NCBI GenBank assembly: GCA_030435675.1
Contig: CM059623.1
Location: forward strand, 5,730,012-5,794,011
Reading direction: 5' to 3'
Source of the DNA: Steinernema hermaphroditum
Lineage: Eukaryota; Nematoda; Chromadorea; Rhabditida; Steinernematidae
Length of the DNA stretch: 64,000 nucleotides
Positions 33,425-44,100 of the stretch are shown one piece after another. The notes beneath the pieces were generated by a model that made no database searches, was not told the origin of the DNA, and saw only the letters and a list, made by a program, of their open reading frames with translations. Each line of letters starts with the position of its first letter. The first letter of the stretch is position 1. Position numbers and translations under genes: made by a program.

Positions 33425-36400
33425 ATGCGGAGTCCCACGTCGATGGCCAGCCAGCTAATCCAATCGCTCATCAGCTGGGCCCTTGTGGCCTTCGCACTGA
33501 CCATCGGCGCGTCGTCGGCCTTCAACGTCGACACGCACTACCCGATTGTCCACACGCGACCCGTCGGAAGTCAGTTCGGATACGCGCTCGCCTTCTACCA
33601 CTCCCCGATCGCCCGGCGGGACATGTGAGTGCACCCCTAGATGGATGGCCGCTCTCCGAGGAGATTTGTTGGCTGCTGACAGGGCCTTCCTGGGAAGGGA
33701 ACACAGAAAACAACTCTAGCTTCTGGGCCAGGGACAGAGGTTCGGAACAGCCATGAAGTTGTGGGTGCTTGAAGGTCACCCATGGTGGACTTCAGTTTCC
33801 TCGAGGTGCACAATCAAGAAACCTCCATTCTTCTTGGCCCATTAAAAGTGCCATAACACATGCATCAAACAGCCCAAACCCGCCCTCATCACTCCCCGGA
33901 GACCTCTGATCCTTGCAGGCTGATCGTCGGGGCGCCTCGGGACTCCAGCGAGGCCCTCCGGAGGGACGTGCGCCAGAGCGGCGCCGTCTTCGAGTGCCAG
34001 GTGGATGGCCGTAATTGCCGGGAACTCATGCTGGACCGGACAGGTACGATAATTGGGACTGCGGCGACCTTGGGACCAAATTGCAGGCAACGAACACCGC
34101 CTAAACGGATCGCGATCGCTGCCAATTAGCGAGAAGTCCTTCCAGCTGATGGGCGCCACCGTGGCCGCCTCCAGGGACGGATCCTCCGTTCTGGTAGGCA
34201 GAAGGGAAATGTCGCACCTACCGTACCCCTTCAGGCGTGCGCTCCCCACTACAAGTACTTCTTCTCGAGGTTCGAAGTCGTCGAGCCGGTTGGGACCTGC
34301 TGGTACGGTAGCGGCTCTTTGGCCAACATTCGAGAATTCTCCCCGTGCAGACAAGAACGTGAGGTTACGGTACGACTGGGGTTACGGTAGAGGAGCATTT
34401 CAGCCGAGAGACATGGCTATCACCGATTTGGATACGGTATGTGTGGATTCAGCGCCGCCATCCCGGACGAGGGGGACGGACTCTTCATCGGAGCGCCCGG
34501 GAACTACTACTGGCAAGGTGAGGAGGGGGCTAGGGTCTGGTAAAAGTAGTCCCCTCGCAGGTTCGGTCTTCTCGCAGAATCTGACGAGTCCCTCCATTCG
34601 TCCGAACACACTTGAGAGCCCGAAGGAGTTCGACAACCAGATGCTAGGCTACTCGACTACGGTAGGCGACTTCGACGGTGACGGCGAGGCCGACATCGTG
34701 GCGGGAGTCCCCAGAGGCGACGATCTCAGGGGGATGGTGGCCATCTACACAAAGGAACTCCGCTGGATTGCCAACCTGACGGACCCTAACGGCCAGGCGG
34801 GACAGTACTTCGGCCACGTAATCGCCGTGGGAGACGTAAACAACGACGGGTAGGGACATACCGTACCCCGTGGAGGTTAGGACGGCTCCTTCAGGCTCGA
34901 CGACATCATCGTGGGGTCGCCCTTCTACACGGACTACAAAAGCGTCAAGGACCTGAGGACCCAAGAACTGAAACCGCAGTACGAGGTCGGCAAGATTTCC
35001 GTGTTTCTGCAACGATCGCGCCCGGTACCGTACCCCTTTTCGTGCCAGCACCACAGTCCTATTCAGGGAGCGTTCGAGCACCCGATCCACATCGTCGGGA
35101 AGGTGCAGTGGGGTCGCCTCGGCTTCTCGGTGGCCTTCGCCGGGGACCTCAACCACGACGGCTTCGGCGACTTCGTGGTGGGAGCCCCGATGGAGGGTGG
35201 CCATGGCGCCGTTTACATCTTCCACGGCGCTTCGGACGGCGTCCGGAAGACGCCGACGCAGAGGATCGCTCCGGGGGACCTCCGGGGCGTCCGTCCCGAC
35301 GTCAAGACCTTCGGATTCTCCCTCGCCGCCGGAAGGGACGTCGACGAGAACAAATTCCCAGGTGGGTCGCCCTCTACTACCCGTCTACCGTACCCCTCAC
35401 AGACATCGCCGTGGGGGCACAGGAGAGCGCGACGGCGTTCGTGCTGCGGACGAAGCCCGTGCTGACGGTCACAGGGTCGGTGTCGACGTCAAAGAAGACG
35501 ATCAGCCTTGAGGAGAGGAACTGCGCCTCGGATCGAGGTCCCATGGCCTGCGAAGAACTGCGCCTATGTGTGCAGTTCGACGGAGAACTCGACGACAGAA
35601 ACGAGCATCTGCAGCTGCTCTTGCAGCTGCGTCTCGACGCAAAGGCGCTCTCCCCGCGCGCCTTCTTCGCCTACCGGGATCTCCTCCGGAAGACGGGCGT
35701 CTCCGTGCACCGGACGGCGGCGTCGCGCGAGTTCCCCGACGTCGTCGAGCAGCGCCTCCTCCTCCGGAGGGGTGAGGAACGCTGCGAGGAGCTCCGCATC
35801 TACGTGCCCAACTCCATCCGGGACAAGATAAACCCCATCCACATCGCCGTCAACTACTCGTACGAGCCTCGGGAATTCCACGACTTCCCTGGCTACTTCG
35901 AACCCGCCGTTGACACTACCGTACCCCAAACCTTCTCCACAGACGTAAGACACAACAAAACGGAGGTATTTACTAGAGGTTTAGTTAATCATCGACAAGA
36001 ACTGCGGCCCCGACGGCGAGTGCATCCCCGACCTCCAGCTCCACGCGTCTCCGTAAGTCATCTCGCCCCCACTACTTCCTCCCTCGGCTCGGAGAGCAAC
36101 GTCTACGAGCCTCTTCCAGTGGCTGCAGGGGCGCCTCGGTAGCATAGGGTCGGCATAACGCCTTCGCCGAGGAGCGTCTTCCAGTCACCGCCCTTCTTCG
36201 AGTAGCCCCAGCTCCATTCGCGCACTCTCAGGTCGTCCCAGAAGTACTCCCGCGCGGCGAACTCCTCGAACTCGCGCGGCACGCGGCAGCGGTCCCTCTG
36301 GAGGCCATCGGTCTTCTTCTCCTTCAACGACGACGCTGCCTGCGTCGTCTCCGGAATCAGCTCTGGCGCCTTCTTCACTGACAGCTCCTTCGGGGAGCCC

Positions 36401-38364
36401 TCGTCGCTGTCCTGCGTCTTTTCGATCCTCAGCGATCTCCTCAGATTCTGCAAACACCTCGTCTTCTGCTCCGTATCCTCCTACTTCCACTCACCTTCGA
36501 CTCGCTTGTGCTCGCCGGACTCACCACGAGGGGCTTGCGCACTTTCGGCGCCGCCTTTATCACCGGACGCCTTCTCATACCCATACCCATCGACGGCCTC
36601 GGGGCGATGGTCGCATCGGGAGGCGGTATCGGAGGGGACTTTGCCGCCTTCTTCTTCTTGGAGCAGCCGCAGCAGCCTCCGCCGCTCTTCTTCTTCCTCT
36701 TCTTCTTCAGCTGCTCGTCCGTGGCGCTGTTGCGGAAGGACACGCTCCGCTGCATCGCTCGCAGCCGCTCCGTCAGTCACCGATTTCAGGAATAAATGGC
36801 GTTTCGCCGTCGGCGCCGACGACCAGACGCTCGTGCTGAACGTGAGCGTCTCGAACGCGGCCGAGGACGCCTACCAGGCGCAGCTAACCGTTGCCATCCC
36901 CAATGGCTTCGAGTACGGTGGTATCGACAGCCTCCACACGAAGAGTCCCATCAGCTGCTCCGCCGACGACTCCGACGACGCCTACCGCTTCGTCTGCGAC
37001 GTGGGGAACCCGCTTCCCGCCGGCGAGACCGTCCATTTCGGACTGAAACTCACCGGAACGAACGTCGATCCGAGCGCCGAGAGCTTCGATGTCGTCATGG
37101 GCGCCTCCAGGTGAGTCCACGACCCTGAACCCACCGCCCTGAACCCTCGACTGCAGTCAGAACCCCGAGCCGGATGCGACGCTGTCCGACAATGACGTCG
37201 TCCTCTCCATCCCGATCGACGTGAAGGCGCACGTGGTGCTCATGGGCCGCTCGAACCCCGAGCAGCTCGACTACAGTATCCGCAACAGAACCTTCGGCGT
37301 CGACGCCACGTTCGACTTCGAAGTCGGACCCCTCGTCACTCACCTCTACCAGGTGGATCCCACCGCGACGGCTGGATGGATGAAAGGGTCCTTCAGGTGA
37401 TCAACCGGGGTCCCAGCACAATCTCGTCGACCACGCTGGACATCTTCTGGCCCAGTTTTGCCGAGAACGGCAAGCACCTCCTCTACCTCATCGACTTTCC
37501 GCTGGTGAGCAGCCACGGCAGCTCCGCGGAATGCCGCATCAAGCAGAGCCGGAACGTTAACCCCGAGAGTCTTACGGTAGGAGAGAGGTCTCCTGCTTCG
37601 TAGAGCCACTTTTAGATCTCGAACGAGCACATTTCGGACGAGGACTTCCTCCGGAGGATCAGAAGAAGCGCCGACGAAGACCCGAAGGTGCGGGAGGTGA
37701 AGGAGGACCTCCGGGAAGCCGTGCGCGTCGCCAAGACGTCCTCAGGCGCCGCCGTCGAATACCGCGGCGGACTCAGTCGCATCTCTGTGGTAGGGACCGG
37801 GGTGCGCTGGCTGATACGGTAGCACTGTTGCAGAACTGCAACAGCCTCAACTGTACGCACATCGAGTGCGAGATCGGCGAGCTCCGACAAAACGAGTTCG
37901 TGCTGGTGGAGGTGTTCTCGCGGCTCTGGGTGAACACCCTCATCGACGACAACATCTTCGAGGCGGACATCTCGTCGCTGGCCCTGGCCAAGATCTCCGC
38001 CCTCCCCAACGTGCCCCACTACGTGCCCACGCCCCAGCTCATCGCCGTCACCACCGACGTCAACCCGACGGACCCGGAGCTCTACCGCCGCGAGGTCCCC
38101 TGGTGGCTCTACGCGCTCGCCATCCTCATCGGCCTCGTCATCCTCGCGCTCCTCGTCCTCTGCCTCTGGCGGGTAAGTCTCCGCCGCAAGCAGTGTTTCC
38201 CGACGCCTCCCTTTCAGTGCGGTTTCTTCAAGAGGAATCGGCCCCACGCCGAGAAGGCGAAGTTGGATCGCAGCCCCGGCGTCAGGGAGTACTACGCCGA
38301 CGCCTCGACGCGCTACGCACAGTCCTATCTCTACTCCCGCGATGAACACGGCGAGCGGCTCTGA
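33425..38364 (+). CDS. Integrin alpha subunit 1, PAT-2-like, without I domain
   Basis: Type I membrane receptor subunit that pairs with an integrin beta chain to anchor cells and muscle to matrix. Exons: 33425-33624, 33919-34043, 34087-34193, 34235-34358, 34404-34517, 34561-34849, 34895-35024, 35067-35361, 35403-35944, 35985-36052, 36790-37110, 37157-37352, 37397-37576, 37616-37789, 37834-38172, 38218-38364, 1116 residues, all in phase. Signal peptide with the ...IGASSAFNVD boundary; seven-bladed FG-GAP propeller with Ca-binding loops GDFDGDGEADIVAGVP, GDVNNDGLDDIIVG and GDLNHDGFGDFVVGAP; thigh/calf domains; one TM segment; cytoplasmic CGFFKRNRP, the GFFKR heparan of alpha chains, and a 40-residue tail with YY and YLY motifs. 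The tail start CGFFKRNRP favours PAT-2 over INA-1. A paralogue lies at 41124-45668. The 737-bp intron at 36053-36789 hosts an antisense gene. Confidence 0.95.
36103..36755 (-). CDS. Uncharacterised basic protein nested antisense in an integrin intron
   Basis: Two exons on the minus strand, 36755-36495 and 36447-36103, joined by a 47-bp intron with GTGAGT donor and TTTGCAG acceptor in phase 0, give 201 residues. The entire coding region fits within the 737-bp intron of integrin 1. The protein is strongly basic near the N-terminus (LKKKRKKKSG), has a Cys cluster GGGCCGCSKKKK, a Pro/Met/Arg segment and an aromatic C-terminal block (YFWDDLRVREWSWGYSKKGG). I recognise no family. CCGC next to lysines could be a palmitoylation or metal site; that is speculation. 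The start was set at the first ATG after the upstream stop. Its promoter would have to lie in or across the next integrin exon. It could alternatively be chance, but a spliced two-exon frame in a short intron with a normal donor and acceptor makes that less likely. Confidence 0.6.
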
Positions 38365-38583
38365 GTACTGTAGATAGGAGAGGAGAAGAAGTGCCTTCGC
38401 ATTGCAGATGCTTTAATCGCCGCGTTGTGGTCGGAAAGAAATGCTCAACTTCTAGTCACCTTGTTGTCCAGATTATAATTATAAAAGACTCAAAAAATCT
38501 CCGACTTCCAGTTCACAAGTGCACAGAAACTTTTTCTCTTTTCTAGACACTTTCTTTCTGGGTATTTCTAGAGATCGATTGAC

Positions 38584-39612
38584 TCAAACGGTTTTATTCT
38601 CTCTTCGCTGACGAGCAGCCTTCAACTGCTCCACAATCGTTCGGCTCAGGACCACTCTGATGGCCTTGTCGCGGGTCTCGAAGCGACTGCCTTCGTGCTC
38701 GTCGATCCTAAGCGGAATCTCCGGCTGCGCGCCGGCAACGATGGCCATGAGGAAGCGGTAGAAGTTCTTGAAGATGGGAAGACACTTCGCGTCGACGTCG
38801 AAGGCGGCCGCACTGTAGGCGACCTCTCGGGGATTAGGCTGGCTGCTGACGTGGTCGAGAAGGCGTTTCGCGGAGTTGGCCAGCGCCTTGATGGAGCTGA
38901 ACTCGTAGCTAAAAAGAGCGTCTTTCGGAGGAGGGCGAGGAGTGGATGGGGTACGTTAGGTTTATGTCGGTGAATTGGTGGAAGAAGCCGCCGACGAAGA
39001 GGCGCGCGTCAGCCTCGTACCACACAGCGAGGGAGTCCGGGGTATGGCCGGGGACGTATAGAATCCTGAGCACGTTCCTGCTGTGCTGCTCGGGACCCAG
39101 TAGGACCGTCTCGTTGTCGCCCAACCAGCGCGTGATCTTGTATGTCCGGACCTGAAAGAAGGATGAGGCCAGATCTGAAGCTACCGTACATCCCAGTCGA
39201 AAGAAGACTGCGGCGTCTTCGTGTAGTACGTGTCGGCCAAGGAGGCGCACAGGTCGACCACTTGGTGGGCCATCCCCAGCTTGCCTGTCGTCGAGAACTG
39301 CCAGTTGGCGCCGGTCTGTTCCGCGTGGTTATGCGTATTGATGACGACGAGCTTCTGCTTTTCCGCCACCATTCCGTTTCTGACGACGAAGTCGAGCAGG
39401 TTACCGCTGCCACAGCCGGTATCGATGAGGGCCACTGGAAGGAAATGACCCTAGGGCTGCAGGAAGGCCTTACCGTTCTGGTCTCCCTTGATGAGGTACA
39501 TCAGGGGATGGCGGCCCCACTCGTCGTGCTCCCTGATCGCGAAGACCCGCTCCGAGATCTGCTCGATCGCGTAGCAGAAAGACTCTTCGGGAGCGCCGCC
39601 AAGAAGGGACAT
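38584..39612 (-). CDS. Metallo-beta-lactamase-fold protein, MBLAC2-like, altered metal site
   Basis: Exons 39612-39474, 39434-39190, 39151-38955 and 38908-38584 encode 301 residues. The fold is recognised by LIDTGCGSGNL, the THNHAEQTGANW stretch at the position of the HxHxDH zinc motif, ILYVPGHTPDSLAVW, and a GGFF segment where the family has SGD. The N-terminal EQISERVFAIREHDEWG and overall length resemble MBLAC2 (a palmitoyl-CoA hydrolase in mammals). In this protein the motif is H-x-H-x-E-Q rather than H-x-H-x-D-H, and the bridging Asp is replaced by Phe, while the PGHT histidine is kept. It may bind metal poorly or be a pseudoenzyme. AATAAA occurs inside the last codons of the CDS. The gene is convergent with integrin 1, 219 bp apart. 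Confidence 0.8.
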
Positions 39613-39789
39613 ATCGGCGAAAGTGACCACTGTCGACGGCGGCGCCTCTTCTTCCTTCCTCTGTTATGCATGGGCCGACCCAAAACATTCTTGTTGCACA
39701 CTTCCATAAAAACTAAACGCAATTCGATGTCGCCAAACAGCTTAACCAGTTCGAGACCAGCTGGAGATCAACAGAGAGTAGTCCCAATC
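39613..39789. other. 5' flank of the metallo-beta-lactamase gene
   Basis: Short spacer with purine/pyrimidine tracts. No gene seen. Confidence 0.4.
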
Positions 39790-39926
39790 GGATTACGGTA
39801 GCAAATACAGTGGCATTGTATGGGCAGTGACTGTGTTATATTTCTCAGACAGTCTGCAAAGTGAATTCGTGGAGGTCTGGTCGGAGATGCACTTAACAGA
39901 CTGTCTTAAAAGAGTCTGTCTGATTG
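39790..39926 (+). repeat. CAGACAGTCTG element lying 5' of tRNA-Gln
   Basis: Begins GATTACGGTAGCAAATACAG and includes GGGCAGTGACTGTG, CTCAGACAGTCTGCAAAGTG, GGTCTGGTCGGAGATG and AACAGACTGTCTT. It is the reverse complement of 13937-14095 with most positions conserved. It ends about five bases before the tRNA. Confidence 0.75.
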
Positions 39927-39931
39927 GTCGT

Positions 39932-40002
39932 GGTTCATGGTGTAGCGGTTAGCACTCAGGACTCTGAATCCTGCGACCCGAGTTCAAATCTCGGTGGAAC
40001 CT
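39932..40002 (+). tRNA. tRNA-Gln (anticodon CTG), one-base acceptor deletion
   Basis: 71 nt, one fewer than the copy at 17661-17732. The 5' acceptor strand reads GGTTC-A against 3' TGGAACC, so one pair is lost. The anticodon loop CTCTGAA, T-arm and D arm are intact and a T6 terminator follows. It could fold with a bulge or be a pseudogene. Confidence 0.75.
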
Positions 40003-41123
40003 GATTTTTTCTCCCCACGTGGACGATCGGTTTTGCAGAGGATTTAAAATAAACAACATGTCATCGGCCTGGCGGTCGCAGATTACTAATCAATTATTAA
40101 AGCCGCTCTAAGTGGTTCACAAGGGAAAGGGTAAACACCTCTCTCGTGGGATCTTCCCTTCCCAGAGCCAGAGCCGATCGATTTGCTCTCGGGTCAGTGT
40201 TTGTGGTTTGAATTGCGCTGAAGTGTAATGTATCGTGCCCCACCTCTTCCCGATTTCATTCATGCTGGAAGTCCGTTGAAAGCCTTTCTGAATCGCTTCA
40301 ATAGAGCTCGGTCCCTCTCTGCTTGTTTACACGGGACCAGAGCCGCTTCACCGTAAACGGCCCTGATACATTCCCGTTTAGATGTCCATTTAATTTGTTT
40401 CCGACACGAGCGCCAATGTTGGCGTCAGATGAAGTGTAATTCGCCGAACTCCGCCCCTTCCTCATGTTATGTGGGTACATCTTCTAGACGCATAGTTCGA
40501 AGCAGATGCTGTAGGCCACTTTTCTATAAAGTTGTCGAATTCGAGAGCATGAAAAGTACGGTATTTCTGATATAAGTGATCCAGGGGAATCAGGCTTTCT
40601 ATGACTGTTTAGTGTTCTCTTCAGAAGATGTCCCTTCTTCTGACCATTTCGAGAAGTTCGTTTCGTTTTCCACGCCTCCTCCTTGCGCACTATTCGCCAC
40701 TTCCGGCGGTGCTTTCCAGTCATCTTCGGCAGATCGCGTTGTAAAGCCGATCGATCCCACTTCGGGTCACTCGGATCAAAGCGACCGCGCCGCCCCCTTA
40801 CCCGCGTGATGTCCAAGTTCCAGTCCTGTTCCCCGAGGACACTTTGGGGGTACCTGTGTCGCCACGCGTTCCGTAACGATTAGTCACAAAGCGGCGGCGA
40901 TCTGGCGGCGTCTTCGGCAGATCCGCGTGGGTGTCGGCCCAAAAAAACAGTCGCCCCCGGGCCGCTGCTCGCCTTCTGCTCGGCGGCGGCAGACCTCTCC
41001 GACTCCGTGGCCAGGCGCCGATCGGCCACAGGCGCTTCGCCTCGATTTGCATATCGATCGGAAACAGTTGTCGCGCGCCCTTCCCTGATCCACTCGATCG
41101 CTCCTTTAGTCGTTGAACCGAAG
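40003..41123. other. Intergenic; 5' flank of integrin 2
   Basis: No gene recognised. GC content rises strongly after 40680. A CTCCTTTAG acceptor at 41101-41109 precedes the integrin 2 start codon and is the likely trans-splice site. Confidence 0.5.
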
Positions 41124-44100
41124 ATGGGAGGCCTCCTGGCGCTCCTCGTGGCGCTTCTCACCACCCACGTCATCCCCTCCGGCGCCTTTAACCTCGACAC
41201 GCGCTACCCCATCGTCCACAGCAAGGTGCAGGGCACCCAGTTCGGCTACTCCATCGCCTTCTACCACGAACGGGGCCAGAATAACATGTGAGTCGCGCTC
41301 AGGGCGCTCAGGACTTCTCCACTTCAGGCTCATCGTCGGCGCGCCGAAGGCCAACAGTGAAGTCTTCCGGAGGGACATCAAGCAGAGCGGCGCCGTCTAC
41401 CAGTGCCAGGTCGACGCCCGGAACTGCCGAGAGATCCTCTTCGACCGCGAAGGTGAGTGCTTACGGTAGGGCAGTTGATGGGGTACAACTCTATGGCCCT
41501 GAATTCGTCGATCGAAGAGGCGCTTCCAAAGAACAACACAGAGAGGACACTCTATAAATATCAAAAAAAAAAACATTTTTTGCGATGATGGGTGCGAAGT
41601 GTCAGTTGTCTTCGTGTCAGTTTTTTGGAGACCTCCAGCGTGATAGACACAAGCGTCTGTTTACCATTATATGTTGGATCTAATCTGTACTGAAGAGTAA
41701 CTTTCCACAAAAACACTTGATTGTTGTCATAGTATCCGGCTGGGAGGCTCTGTTACTCGTCGCTGCCCGTAGCAGCTGTCCCCGTGGTCCAAGGGCCTCG
41801 GGCACTGCCGCATCATTGCAAATATGTGGACACCTCCATTATTTTGCCACCTTTCTGCACAACAAGTCGTAGGGGATTGCACTTAAAGTGCAAGCCATAC
41901 TGTACTTTGTGTCTCGAAAAGGCACTTTCCAGACTGTCTGCAAGGTGCACCGCCATTCGTGAAGGAGTCCTGGAAGAGGACCAGTCGCACTTTTAGGGAC
42001 ACTCTGTAGAAACATTTCATGAAAACCTCCCTTTCCACCGGCTACCGTAACCCTCCGATTCAGGAAACAACCTCCGTCTGAATGGATCGCGAACGGCGCT
42101 GATCGACGAGAAGTCGTACCAGTTCCTCGGATTCTCCGTTGCCACGAACAAGAAGGGAGGCTCTGTGCTGGTAGGTACCCCTCCACGCGCCCTATCGTAT
42201 TCCTTCAGGCGTGCGCTCCCCACTACAAGTACTTCTTCTCGAAGTTTGAGGTCATCGAGCCTGTCGGCTCTTGCTGGTACGGTAGCGAAGGCTTCGAGAA
42301 CATCCAGGAGTTTGCTCCCTGTCGCCAAGAACGTGAGGGTTACGGTACGATAGGCGTGCACTCCGACTCCTTTTCAGCCGCTCGTCATGGAAGACATCGC
42401 TTCGGATACGGTATGTGCGGATTCAGTGCGTCGATTCCCGACGACGGCCGCCGGCTCTTCATCGGAGCGCCCGGGAACTACTACTGGCAAGGTGAGGAGG
42501 GGTCTAGCGTCTGGTAAAAGTAGTCCCCTCACAGGTTCGGTCTTCTCACAGAACACGAAGAACGTGACGGACAGGCCTAACACGCTGGACGGTCCAGCGA
42601 AGCACGACCACCATATGCTCGGCTACTCACAGACGGTCGGTGATTTCGATGGCGACCGATTCGACGACGTCGCGGCGGGAGTCCCCCGCGCCGACGACCT
42701 CAGGGGAATGGTCTACGTCTACACGCAGAGTCTCGACCCGATTGTGAACCTGACGGACCCTAATGGCCAAGCGGGACAGTACTTCGGCCACGCAATCGCC
42801 GTGGGAGACGTCAACAACGACGGGTAGGGACATACCGTACATCGTGGAGGTTAGTACGGCCCCCTTCAGGCTCGACGACATCATCGTCGGATCTCCGATG
42901 TATACGGACTACAAGAGCGTCAAGGACCTCAAGACTCAGGAACACAAACCCCAGTACGAGGTCGGCAAAGTGTCCGTCTTCCTCCAGAAGATCACCAAGG
43001 TACGGTAGCCCCGAAAGGCCTGCACCAAATGGCCTTTCAGGGAGTGTTCGAGGACCCAATCCACATCGTCGGGAAGGTGCAGTGGGGTCGCCTCGGCTTC
43101 TCGGTGGCCTTCGCCGGGGACCTCAACCACGACGGCTTCGGCGACTTCGTGGTGGGAGCCCCCTACGATGGAGACAGCGGCGCGGTGTACGTCTTCCACG
43201 GGGCCAAGGACGGCGTTCGTCTGGAGCCGACGCAGAAGATTGTCGGGAAGGAGCTGAGCGGCGTGCGCTCCGACCTCAAGACCTTCGGGTGGTCGCTGGC
43301 CGCCGGAAGAGACGTCGACGGCAACAAATTCCCCGGTAAGTTGCTGCCTGAAGAGACGCCCTCTACGAGACTGTAGATGTGGCCGTGGGGGCGATGGAGA
43401 GCTCGACAGCGGTGGTGCTGCGAACGAAGCCGATCCTGAGGGTACACGGGACAATGCGGACGAACAAGCAGTCGATCAACCTGGAGGAGAAGTTCTGCCA
43501 CACGGACCTGGGGCAGATGGCCTGCGAGAAGATCCGCTACTGCCTGCGCTACGATGGCGAGTTGGATCGGAGGAGCGACAGCGTCGATCTGAAGGTCCGC
43601 ATCCGCCTCGACTCGAAGGCCGACTCACCGCGCGCCTTCTTCCTCCGCCGCGACCTGGTAGGCCGAGCTCCTGTAGTGTCTGTAGCGGGTGGGTTACTGT
43701 AGAACACGAAGAAGGGAGTGACGGTAGACAAGAAGACCGCGTCGCGGGACTACCCGGACATCATCGAGCAGCAGGTGCACATGCGGCGGGGCCAGGAGCA
43801 CTGCGAGACCCACGACGTCTATGTGCCCGACTCCATCCGGGACAAAATCAATCCCATCCACATCGCCGTCAACTACTCCTACGAACCGCGGGAGAGCCGC
43901 ACCTTCCCTGGCTATTTCGAGCCGGCTCTCGACACGACGCTGCCGCAGACGTTCACCACCGAGGTGAGGCGACTTAGACGACGAGTACGGTAGCCCTTGC
44001 AGCTGGTCATCGACAAGAACTGCGGCCCGGACAACGAGTGCACGCCTGACCTGCAGGTGCATGCGATCTCGAACAAGGAGAAGTTCACGATCGGGACGCA

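Noticed and set aside
35042..36142. 366-codon open frame within integrin 1
   Set aside because: A GC-driven shadow in a different frame from the integrin exons; no family resemblance.
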